From Sphingomonas chungangi (lineage in GTDB: Bacteria > Pseudomonadota > Alphaproteobacteria > Sphingomonadales > Sphingomonadaceae), in assembly GCF_013778325.1 (NCBI RefSeq), contig NZ_JACEIB010000006.1, positions 434,001-498,000 of the forward strand: a stretch of DNA of 64,000 nt. The letters run 5' to 3'. A program made the position numbers and the translations under genes. Below, piece after piece: positions 26,755-34,523 of the stretch; the stretch's first letter is position 1, and each line of letters opens with the position of its first letter. The notes beneath the pieces were generated by a model. It was not told where the DNA came from. It did not search any database and worked only from the letters and a program-made list of their open reading frames with translations.

Positions 26755-28521
26755 TCAAATTGATTTTGCAAAGCGCGAACGGGCGGTTTCGGCCTGGCGG
26801 TGCGCGCTCCGCGCCTTGAGCAGATCCTGCCTCGAAAGGATGCCGACGACGCGCCCGGTTCCCGCATCCACGATCGGTACGCGGCCGATACCGGTTTCTA
26901 TGATCATGTCCGCGATCAGACCGCACGGCGTTTCAGGATGCGCCGCGGGCTGCGAGACGTCGGACAGCGTTTCGGCGAGACTGACATCGCCTTCCGGATC
27001 GGTGACCCGCCAGCGGAGCGCGTCCGTGCGCGAGACGAGGCCGAGCAGGCGCCCGTCAGCATCGACGACTGGATAGCTGCGATGCTTCGCCTCATCGGCG
27101 AAGAAAGCGCTGGCCGCTGAGATGCTCATCGTTCCAGGCAGCGTATCCGGGTGGGGCGTCATCAGCTGCCCTGCCTGGAGGAAATCGAGCGGATCGACGG
27201 TATATTCCTGCAGGATGTGTCGGCCGCGCCGGGCGATCTTCTCGGTGAGGATCGAGCGCCTCATCAGCAGGACGCTGACCGCATAGGCACCCCCGGCGCT
27301 CGCGATCGTCGCAGGAAGACTGGCGAAGTGGCCCGTCAACTCGGCCGCGAAGAGCGCGCCCGTCATCGGTGCCCGCATCGCGCCGCTCATGATTCCTGCC
27401 ATGCCGATCATCGCCCAGAAGCCGACATCACCCGGCAGCGCGTGGCCGAGCAGGCATCCGGTGGCTCCCCCTAAGATGAGCAGCGGCGCGAGGATACCGC
27501 CGGACGTACCCGATCCCAGCGCGATCAGCCACACGATCGCTTTCACGAACAGGATTGCCAGGACCACGCGCATGGCGAGACTGCCGTCGAGCAACGTCTG
27601 GATGCTGGCATAGCCCGAGCCGAGCACGTGCCGATCAATAAGGCCACCAATGCCAACGAAGATCGCGCCGATCGCAGGCCACCACATCCAGTGGACGGGC
27701 AGGCGATGGAACAGGTCCTCCACGCGGTAGAGCGTCGTCGAGAGCAAAGCCGCTTCCAGGCCGACGATCAGCCCGATGACGGCGGCGGCGGCCAACACCC
27801 AGAGGCCGGCGGGCTGTGCGGAAGCGGTCGCGAACATCGGCCCCGCACCGATCAGCGTCGGTCGCCAGGCAAAGGAGACGAGCACGGCGACGACGACCGG
27901 CACGAAGCTGCGGGGCTTCCATTCGAACAGCAGCACCTCGATCGCCAGCAGGATGGCGGCGAGCGGCGTTCCGAAGATCGCGGTCATGCCGGCGGCAGCG
28001 CCCGCCACGAGCAGCGTCTTGCGTTCGGCCGCGCTCAGATGGAAGCATTGGGCGAAGAGCGATCCGATCGCCCCTCCGGTCATGATGATCGGCCCCTCGG
28101 CGCCGAACGGGCCGCCGCTGCCGATCGAAACGGCGGCGGAGAGGGGCTTAAGCAACGCAACTTTGACAGACAGGCGGCTCTCGCCGAACAGGATGGTCTC
28201 GATGGCCTCGGGGATGCCGTGGCCCCTGATCTTTTCCGAGCCGTAGCGCGCCATCATGCCGATGATCAGACTGCCGATCAAAGGGATGACAAGCACCGCG
28301 AGCCCGACGGCACTGTCGGTGATGAGCGCGGGTGCAGCGGACAGCCGCCCGAACCAGAACAGGTTGGTGGCGACCGCGATCATCTTGAGGAGGATCCAGG
28401 CGCCAAGAGCACCGCCTGAGCCGACCACGACCGCCATGGCCGCCAACAGCAACATGCGCGCGTCGACGCTGTGATCGGCAAGCGGGCGCCGGGCGAAATG
28501 GTCGGGATTGATCGCTGTCAC
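26755..28521 (-). CDS. ClC-type chloride channel/antiporter with CBS pair
   Basis: A 588-residue membrane protein. The ClC anion-pathway motifs are [11 protein letters not shown] (with the gating Glu in GAEGP) and [13 protein letters not shown]-terminal pair of CBS domains (from about residue 450: [14 protein letters not shown] and [17 protein letters not shown]) suggests control by adenine nucleotides. The GTG at 28521 is preferred, since it lies just before the conserved start of helix A and after GGGAC; an in-frame ATG at 28560 has no ribosome site, and the open frame upstream overlaps the cysteine synthase promoter. First gene of the run with the membrane protein and carbonic anhydrase. 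Confidence 0.85.
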   Translation of the reverse strand: MTAINPDHFARRPLADHSVDARMLLLAAMAVVVGSGGALGAWILLKMIAVATNLFWFGRLSAAPALITDSAVGLAVLVIPLIGSLIIGMMARYGSEKIRGHGIPEAIETILFGESRLSVKVALLKPLSAAVSIGSGGPFGAEGPIIMTGGAIGSLFAQCFHLSAAERKTLLVAGAAAGMTAIFGTPLAAILLAIEVLLFEWKPRSFVPVVVAVLVSFAWRPTLIGAGPMFATASAQPAGLWVLAAAAVIGLIVGLEAALLSTTLYRVEDLFHRLPVHWMWWPAIGAIFVGIGGLIDRHVLGSGYASIQTLLDGSLAMRVVLAILFVKAIVWLIALGSGTSGGILAPLLILGGATGCLLGHALPGDVGFWAMIGMAGIMSGAMRAPMTGALFAAELTGHFASLPATIASAGGAYAVSVLLMRRSILTEKIARRGRHILQEYTVDPLDFLQAGQLMTPHPDTLPGTMSISAASAFFADEAKHRSYPVVDADGRLLGLVSRTDALRWRVTDPEGDVSLAETLSDVSQPAAHPETPCGLIADMIIETGIGRVPIVDAGTGRVVGILSRQDLLKARSAHRQAETARSRFAKSI

Positions 28522-28656
28522 TACGAGTCCCAAAAAATGTGCGAGCCAGATATATCGCATACCGATATAGAACAAGGCGCGACATCGATGGTTGGAGCGC
28601 GGACGGTCTCCGGAGGCATGGTGTGTCGACCGGAGCATCAGCGGAGGAGATCCGGA

Positions 28657-29586
28657 ATGAAGGCTGCCAGCATCCTGGAGATGATCGGAGGGACGCCCCA
28701 CGTCCGCTTCGCCCGCATGTTTCCCGACGTCGAAGTGTGGATAAAATCGGAGCGCACCAATCCTGGTGGCTCGATCAAGGATCGCATCGCCCTTGCCATG
28801 GTCGAGGACGCCGAGCGGACGGGAAAACTCCGGCCGGGCGGTACGATCATCGAGCCGACCAGCGGAAATACCGGGATCGGCCTCGCCATGGTGGCGGCCG
28901 TCAAAGGCTACCGGCTCATTCTCGTTATGCCCGAAAGCATGTCGATCGAGCGCCGCCGCCTGATGCTCGCTTATGGCGCGACGTTTGATCTCACCCGCCG
29001 CGAACAGGGCATGAAGGGGGCCATTGAGCGTGCCGCCGAGCTTGCCAGGTCAATCGACGGCGCCTGGATCCCCGGCCAGTTCGAGAATCCGGCGAATATC
29101 GATGTTCACGCCCGCACCACGGCGCAGGAGATACTGGACGATTTCCGTGACGATCCGCTGGATTTCCTGATCACGGGTGTCGGGACCGGCGGACACATCA
29201 CAGGCGTAGCGCAGGTGTTGAAACCGGTTTGGCCAGATCTGAAAGTCTTCGCCGTGGAGCCGACCCTGTCGCCGGTCATCTCCGGCGGTCAGCCCGGTCC
29301 CCACCCGATCCAGGGGCTCGCGGCCGGCTTCATTCCCGCCAACCTGCACACGCGGCTCCTCGATGGCGTGATCACGGTCGAGGCGGCCGCGGCCAAGGAG
29401 ATGGCGAGGCGCTCGGCGCGGGAGGAAGGGGTGTTGGTCGGAATCTCGTCCGGCGCGACGCTTGCGGCCATCGACCAGAAGATTTCGGAGGTGGGAGGGA
29501 ATGCCAGGATATTGGGTTTCAACTACGACACCGGAGAGCGCTATCTCTCGGTCCCGGATTTTCTGCCAGGAGCGGAGCAGGTCTAA
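28657..29586 (+). CDS. cysK: Cysteine synthase (O-acetylserine sulfhydrylase)
   Basis: A 309-residue PLP enzyme that makes cysteine from O-acetylserine and sulfide. The Schiff-base Lys is Lys41 in NPGGSIKDR. The substrate-binding loop is TSGNTGIGL and the phosphate cup is [10 protein letters not shown]. The ATG at 28657 has GGAGGAG about 10 bases upstream. Length fits CysK/CysM. It is divergent from the ClC gene and just left of the nitrate island, but is not part of it. Confidence 0.9.
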   Translation: MKAASILEMIGGTPHVRFARMFPDVEVWIKSERTNPGGSIKDRIALAMVEDAERTGKLRPGGTIIEPTSGNTGIGLAMVAAVKGYRLILVMPESMSIERRRLMLAYGATFDLTRREQGMKGAIERAAELARSIDGAWIPGQFENPANIDVHARTTAQEILDDFRDDPLDFLITGVGTGGHITGVAQVLKPVWPDLKVFAVEPTLSPVISGGQPGPHPIQGLAAGFIPANLHTRLLDGVITVEAAAAKEMARRSAREEGVLVGISSGATLAAIDQKISEVGGNARILGFNYDTGERYLSVPDFLPGAEQV

Positions 29587-29777
29587 GGTTTGATCTTGGC
29601 CAATTGCTGCCCGCGCACGATGAGCCGATCCCTGCATGGGCGTGCCGCATGACCGCCGCCTGGGGCATGATGAGGCAGGAGCTAAAGCTGTGGCATGCAT
29701 CAGCCGTAACGGCTGCAATTGACGAATAGCGGAGAGGCCGTCACTCTTTCGCAGATGCAACATCGGGCGGTGGATCA

Positions 29778-30359
29778 GTGCGGATCGTAATCGTCGATGA
29801 CACGGGTCTGCGCGCGACCGTCCTGGAGGATGGCCTGCGCGACGCCGGCTTCGACGATATCCATATCGTGCCCCCGCGCGGCGGCTTTGTCGCGCGGATC
29901 GAGCGGCTGGCGCCCGACGTCGTGCTGATGGACCTGGGCTCCCCCAGCCGCGACACGCTGGAGGAGATGCTGGTGGTCAGCCGCGCGCTGGCGCGCCCCA
30001 TCGCCATGTTCGTCGATCAATCGGACGACATCATGATCGGCGCGGCGATCGACGCGGGCGTCTCCGCTTATGTGGTCGACGGCTTACGCAAGGAACGGGT
30101 GAAACCGATCCTCGATCTCGCCATCCGGCGCTTCAACGCCTTCGCCCGGCTGCAATCGGAGTTGGACGAGGCGAAGAGCGCCATCGCCGAGCGCAGGACG
30201 ATCGACCGCGCCAAGGCCATCCTGATGAAGAGTCGCAACCTTTCCGAGCCGGATGCCTATGCGCTGCTGCGATCGACCGCGATGAACCAGGGCCGCCGCA
30301 TCGCCGAGGTGGCCGAGGCGCTGATCACCGCGAGCGATCTTCTGGGAGGGGCTGCATGA
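29778..30359 (+). CDS. nasT: NasT-type ANTAR antitermination regulator
   Basis: A 193-residue protein starting with GTG at 29778. The receiver-like N-terminal domain (MRIVIVDDTGLRATVLE, with Asp52 in LMDLG) is followed by the C-terminal ANTAR domain (RRTIDRAKAILMKSRNLSE and RRIAEVAEALI), which binds paired RNA hairpins. In nitrate loci, free NasT promotes readthrough of leader terminators, and NasS inhibits it. It overlaps the nasS-like gene by 4 bases (ATGA). Two matching leaders lie at 31.6 and 34.35 kb. Confidence 0.85.
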   Translation: MRIVIVDDTGLRATVLEDGLRDAGFDDIHIVPPRGGFVARIERLAPDVVLMDLGSPSRDTLEEMLVVSRALARPIAMFVDQSDDIMIGAAIDAGVSAYVVDGLRKERVKPILDLAIRRFNAFARLQSELDEAKSAIAERRTIDRAKAILMKSRNLSEPDAYALLRSTAMNQGRRIAEVAEALITASDLLGGAA

Positions 30360-31561
30360 CCCGGATTTCCGCCGCCTTCCTGCCCTTGACCGACAGCGCC
30401 GTGCTGATCGCCGCGCGCGAGAAGGGGTTCGCCGCCGAACAGGACATCGCGCTCGACCTGATCCGCTCCGAAAGCTGGGCGACCCTGCGCGACCGGCTGG
30501 TCTACGGGCAGGTGCAGGCCGCGCACATGCTGGCGCCGCTGGCGATCGCGGTGACGCTGGGGCTGAGCCAGCATCCCGCCGCGCTCTCGGCGCCGTTCAA
30601 GCTCAGCGTCAACGGCAACGTGTTCGTGATGGGCACCGCCTTCGCCGCCGCGCTCGATCCGGACATTGCGCGGCGCATCGGCGACCCGATCGCCACGGCG
30701 CACGATTTCGCCGGCGCGATCGGACTCTATCGGCGCAAGCCCGTGATCGGCATCGTCCATCGCTTCTCCTGCCACGCGCTGCTGCTGCGCTACTGGCTGG
30801 GCTATGCCGGGATCGATCCGGATCGCGATCTGGTGCTGCGCGTGCTACCGCCGTCCCTGATGGGCGCGGCGCTGGAGGCGGGCGAGATCGACGGGTTCAT
30901 CGCCGGCGAACCGTGGAGCACCGTCGCCGTGCAGGCGGGGCTCGCCGAGATCGTGATGGTTGGCGCGCGCGTCTGGCAGCGCGGCGTCGAGAAGGTGCTC
31001 GCGATGCGCACCGGCTGGATGGAGGACAATGCGGAGGTCGTCGACCGGCTGCTCCTCGCGCTCGACCGGGCGGCGGCGTGGTGCGACGATCCGGCGCATC
31101 ATGGCGAGTTGGCGGAGTTGCTGTCTCGGCCCGACTATGTCGGACGGCCGCCGGAGGCGATCCTGCCGACGCTGACCGGGCGGTTGGTGGCGCGGCCGGG
31201 CGATGCGTCCGTCGAGGTGCCGGCGACGATCCTGTTCCACCGCGAGGCGGTCGGCTTCCCGTGGCGCAGCCATGCGCTGTGGATCTACTCGCAGCTGGTC
31301 CGCTGGGGGATGGCCGAGCCGTCGCCCGAGGCCGAGCGGCAGGCGGCCGACGTGTTCCGATCCGACATCTATCGCCGCGCGCTGGCTGGCACGGGCGCAC
31401 CGATGCCGGGCGCCAGCCTGAAGGTAGAGGGCGCGCTTTCGGAGCCGATGGGCGTCGGCTCGCACAGCGCCGGACTGGTCCTCGGCCCCGATCGCTTCTT
31501 CGACGGCCGGGTGTTCGATCCCGCCGATATCGATGGCTATCTCGCAGCTTTCCGACGATGA
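30356..31561 (+). CDS. nasS: NasS-type nitrate/nitrite sensor (NrtA-like)
   Basis: A 401-residue protein of the NrtA/CmpA substrate-binding fold: SAAFLPLTDSAVLIAAREKG, then CHALLLRYWLGYAGI and GFIAGEPWSTVAVQAG. It has no signal peptide and no lipobox, and there are no NrtB or NrtC genes, so it is a cytoplasmic sensor rather than a transporter component. In known NasS/NasT pairs it holds NasT in complex until nitrate or nitrite binds. Start ATG at 30356 overlaps nasT by 4 bases, so the two are coupled and made in fixed ratio. Confidence 0.85.
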   Translation: MTRISAAFLPLTDSAVLIAAREKGFAAEQDIALDLIRSESWATLRDRLVYGQVQAAHMLAPLAIAVTLGLSQHPAALSAPFKLSVNGNVFVMGTAFAAALDPDIARRIGDPIATAHDFAGAIGLYRRKPVIGIVHRFSCHALLLRYWLGYAGIDPDRDLVLRVLPPSLMGAALEAGEIDGFIAGEPWSTVAVQAGLAEIVMVGARVWQRGVEKVLAMRTGWMEDNAEVVDRLLLALDRAAAWCDDPAHHGELAELLSRPDYVGRPPEAILPTLTGRLVARPGDASVEVPATILFHREAVGFPWRSHALWIYSQLVRWGMAEPSPEAERQAADVFRSDIYRRALAGTGAPMPGASLKVEGALSEPMGVGSHSAGLVLGPDRFFDGRVFDPADIDGYLAAFRR

Positions 31562-31610
31562 TAATTTTTGCACTTGCGAAGAGAGACGCTTTCGTGACAG
31601 CTTGAGTCGT

Positions 31611-31659
31611 CGCGCAAGGATGCGCGCGCTTCACGGAGCGGCGCCCCAACGAGGGGGCG
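31611..31659 (+). promoter_or_regulatory. Paired hexaloop hairpins, ANTAR-type target in the narK leader
   Basis: Hairpin 1: stem CGCGC/GCGCG (31611-31615, 31622-31626) with loop AAGGAT. Hairpin 2: stem CGCCCC/GGGGCG (31642-31647, 31654-31659) with loop AACGAG. Both loops have six bases with A at position 1 and G at position 4, as known ANTAR targets do, and the linker is 15 bases. A terminator follows 21 bases later. This is a direct reading of the sequence; binding by NasT is inferred. Confidence 0.8.
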
Positions 31660-31680
31660 ACCTCCACCATCGAACCAGCA

Positions 31681-31731
31681 AAGCCGCTGTCCGGCCGTCG
31701 CCATGTGCGAGGGGCCGGAGGCGGCTTTTTT
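31681..31731 (+). terminator. Leader terminator upstream of narK
   Basis: Arms AAGCCGC-N3-CCGGCC (31681-31696) and GGCCGG-N2-GCGGCTT (31713-31727) form a stable hairpin that ends in a run of six T residues. It lies between the ANTAR-type hairpins and the narK start codon at 31762, so it must be read through for narK expression. Confidence 0.8.
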
Positions 31732-31761
31732 CGTGTCAACGCAATCCGAGGGGGATTCGAC

Positions 31762-33006
31762 ATGGCGACGGCCTATTGGCAGGACGGGAAGGCGGAAAGC
31801 GCCGGCGGCAGCTTCTGGAGCGCGGGCCATCGGCCCACTTTGATTGCCGCGTTCCTGTATTTCGATCTGGCGTTCATGGTGTGGGTGCTGCTCGGGCCGC
31901 TGGGGCCGGAGATCGCCAAGACGCTCCATCTCACCGCCGCCCAGAAGGGCCTGATGGTGGCGACGCCGACGCTCGCGGGCGCCTTCCTGCGGCTGGTCAA
32001 CGGTTTGCTGGTCGATCGCATCGGGCCGAAGCGATCGGGCGCGATCAGCCAGCTGATCGTGATAGCCGGCCTGCTGACGGCGTATCTGACGGGCGTGAAC
32101 AGCTTCGGCGGCACGCTGGCGCTGGGCGTGATCCTCGGCTTCGCCGGCGCCAGCTTCGCGATCGCGCTGCCGCTCGCCAGCCGTTGGTACCCGCCCGAAC
32201 ATCAGGGCAAGGCGATGGGCATCGCCGGCATGGGCAATTCGGGCACCGTGCTCGCGTCGCTGTTCGCGCCGATGCTGGCCAAGCTGTTCGGCTGGAACGC
32301 GGTGCTGGGCCTGGCATGCATTCCGCTGGCGATCGTGTTCGTCGTCTATCTCGCGCTGGCGAAGGATGCGCCCAACGCGCCCGCGGCCAAGCGGTTCGTC
32401 GATTATCTGCAGCCGCTCAAGACGGCGGACGCGTGGTGGCTGATGCTCTTCTATTCGGTGACCTTCGGCGGCTTCGTCGGGCTGGCCGCCTCGTTGCCGA
32501 TCTACTTCACCGACCAATTTGGTTTGACCACGGTCATGGCCGGCTATTGCACCGCCGCCTGCGTGTTCGCGGGATCGCTGGTGCGCCCGCTGGGCGGGGC
32601 GCTGGCGGATCGGATCGGCGGCGTGAAGACGCTGAACGCGGTCTATCTGGTCGCCGCCGCGGCGCTAGCCGGGGTGAGCGGCGCGCCGACGCTGGCAAGC
32701 GCGCTCGGCCTGTTCGTGGTGGCCATGCTGGCGCTCGGCACCGGCAACGGCGCGGTGTTCCAGCTGGTGCCGCAGCGTTTCCGCGCCGAGATCGGGGTGA
32801 TGACCGGCCTCGTCGGCATGGCGGGCGGCATCGGCGGCTTCTACCTCGCTTCCTCGCTCGGCTTCGCCAGGCAGCTGACCGGCAGCTTCGCGCCGGGCTT
32901 CCTGATCTTCGCGGGCCTCGCGCTGGTCGCGGTGGCGGCGCTGACCGCGATCAAGGCCCGCTGGCGCGCGACCTGGGAGGCGGCCGCCAACGGCGTCCGC
33001 ATCTGA
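31762..33006 (+). CDS. narK: Nitrate/nitrite MFS transporter
   Basis: A 414-residue, 12-helix major facilitator of the NarK/NasA family. The nitrate signature motifs are GMGNSGTVLASL (about residue 155) and GTGNGAVFQLVP (about 330), and GAFLRLVNGLLVDRIGPK carries the conserved Arg of helix 2. The ATG at 31762 follows GAGGGGGA. It should import nitrate for assimilation. It is controlled by the leader terminator 31 bases upstream. Confidence 0.9.
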   Translation: MATAYWQDGKAESAGGSFWSAGHRPTLIAAFLYFDLAFMVWVLLGPLGPEIAKTLHLTAAQKGLMVATPTLAGAFLRLVNGLLVDRIGPKRSGAISQLIVIAGLLTAYLTGVNSFGGTLALGVILGFAGASFAIALPLASRWYPPEHQGKAMGIAGMGNSGTVLASLFAPMLAKLFGWNAVLGLACIPLAIVFVVYLALAKDAPNAPAAKRFVDYLQPLKTADAWWLMLFYSVTFGGFVGLAASLPIYFTDQFGLTTVMAGYCTAACVFAGSLVRPLGGALADRIGGVKTLNAVYLVAAAALAGVSGAPTLASALGLFVVAMLALGTGNGAVFQLVPQRFRAEIGVMTGLVGMAGGIGGFYLASSLGFARQLTGSFAPGFLIFAGLALVAVAALTAIKARWRATWEAAANGVRI

Positions 33007-33067
33007 ACCCAAGACCCGGACGGGCGGCGCACCGACGCCGCCCGCCGGACCGATCGAAGGGGCATCC

Positions 33068-34285
33068 ATGAAAACTTTCATCGCAACGGCGGCCGTGCTG
33101 GCCGCCGCTGGGCCGGCTTGCGCCCAGACGATCCAGCTGAAGCCAATCGCCGATTTCCGCATCCGCTACGAAGATGTCGATCAGGACGGGCTGCCGAAGG
33201 ACGCCGATGCACTCACCTTTCGCCTGCGCGGGGGCGTGCAAGCCACCGACGGGCCATGGTCCGCGCTGGTCGAGGGTGAGGGCACGCTGGCGGCGATCGA
33301 CCATTATGACGATGGGCTGCACGGCGCGAGCAACCGCCCGCTGATCGCCGACCCGCAGGATATCGGCCTTTATCGCGCGCAGATCCAATACAAGGCGAAA
33401 GATTTCACCGTCACCGCAGGCCGGCAGCGGATCACGCTCGACGACGAGCGTTTCGTCGGCGCCGTCAACTTCCGAGACAATGGCCAGACCTTCGATGCGG
33501 TGCGGGTGGAGGCGACCCCGATCAAAGGCCTGAAGGCGGACGTTTCCTACCTGTGGAGCGTGCGCACCATCTGGGGCATCGATGGAAAGGCGGCGCGGCA
33601 ACAGGCGGTTTCCGGCAACAGCGTGCTGGCCAATCTTTCCTACGCGACGCCGATCGGCACGCTGACCGGCTTCGCCTACCTGATCGACGAGGACGAGTTC
33701 TCCGTCCAGAAGTTCGCGCTCTCCAGCCAGACCTATGGGGTCCGCTTCGCCGGCGCCCATGCCTTCTCCAAGGCGGTGAAGCTCGGTTATCAGGCGAGCT
33801 ATGCCACCCAGTCGGATTGGCACCGGAATCCGAACAGCTACCGCGCCGATTACTACCTCGTCGACGGCACGCTGGACGTCTCCCTGCTCAAGCTCGACGC
33901 CGGCTACGAGGTGCTCGGGGCGGCGCACGGTGCCGAGGGCGGCGTCGCGCTCACCAGCTTCCAGACGCCGCTTGCGACGGGCTTCAAGTTCCAGGGCTGG
34001 GCGGACAAGTTCCTGACCACGCCGCCCAACGGCGTGCGAGATCTCTATGGCAGCGCCGGTCTCGGCTGGAAGCAAATGGGGCCGGCCAAGGCGGTGACGG
34101 TGCAGGCGGTCTATCATCGCTTCACCAGCGACCGGCTCGGCCAGCATTATGGCAACGAGTGGGACGCGCTGGCCTCCGCAAAGCTCGCTAAGACCACGAT
34201 ATCGGTGCGCTACGCCGATTATCGCGCGGACCGGCTGTTCACCGACACGCGCAAGATCTGGCTCCAGCTGGACTGGGCGCTGTGA
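33068..34285 (+). CDS. Outer-membrane porin, alginate-export-like
   Basis: A 405-residue beta-barrel protein with a signal peptide (MKTFIATAAVLAAAGPACAQ). The mature part has alternating amphipathic strands and ends in an aromatic/charged C-terminal strand (KIWLQLDWAL), typical of Bam-inserted proteins. TAGRQRITLDDERFVGAVNF is the alginate-export-type block. It follows narK by 61 bases and is probably the outer-membrane nitrate pore of the same transcript; substrate is inferred from position. Confidence 0.75.
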   Translation: MKTFIATAAVLAAAGPACAQTIQLKPIADFRIRYEDVDQDGLPKDADALTFRLRGGVQATDGPWSALVEGEGTLAAIDHYDDGLHGASNRPLIADPQDIGLYRAQIQYKAKDFTVTAGRQRITLDDERFVGAVNFRDNGQTFDAVRVEATPIKGLKADVSYLWSVRTIWGIDGKAARQQAVSGNSVLANLSYATPIGTLTGFAYLIDEDEFSVQKFALSSQTYGVRFAGAHAFSKAVKLGYQASYATQSDWHRNPNSYRADYYLVDGTLDVSLLKLDAGYEVLGAAHGAEGGVALTSFQTPLATGFKFQGWADKFLTTPPNGVRDLYGSAGLGWKQMGPAKAVTVQAVYHRFTSDRLGQHYGNEWDALASAKLAKTTISVRYADYRADRLFTDTRKIWLQLDWAL

Positions 34286-34350
34286 TTTTTGCCGCAGTGC
34301 AAAATCGACACTTGAGCGACGCCCCGATTCGGGTCATCATCCACCTCGAA

Positions 34351-34402
34351 CGGGCAAGGACGCCCGATCGATCATAGCCGGAGCCATCCAGAGCGGGATG
34401 GC
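34351..34402 (+). promoter_or_regulatory. Paired hexaloop hairpins, ANTAR-type target in the nirB leader
   Basis: Hairpin 1: CGGGC/GCCCG (34351-34355, 34362-34366) with loop AAGGAC. Hairpin 2: GCCATCC/GGATGGC (34383-34389, 34396-34402) with loop AGAGCG. Again both hexaloops carry A1 and G4, with a 16-base linker, and an intrinsic terminator comes 48 bases later. The second hairpin arm is also related in sequence to the terminator arms, which could allow competition between the two. Confidence 0.8.
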
Positions 34403-34450
34403 GCCGGCCCATCGCCCCGGCGGGTTCGTCCCCCGGTCCACGATGCAGGC

Positions 34451-34504
34451 AAGGCCGCCATCCCGACGTCGCTGAACAAGCGAGGTCCGGATGGCGGCCT
34501 TTTT
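34451..34504 (+). terminator. Leader terminator upstream of nirB
   Basis: An 11-base perfect stem, GGCCGCCATCC (34453-34463) with GGATGGCGGCC (34489-34499), extended by AA/TT, then a run of five T residues. The ribosome site and start codon of nirB (34524) follow directly, so the hairpin acts as a gate on the whole nirB-nirD-nasA-cobA unit. Confidence 0.85.
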
Positions 34505-34523
34505 CATTTCCGGAGCAGAGCGC

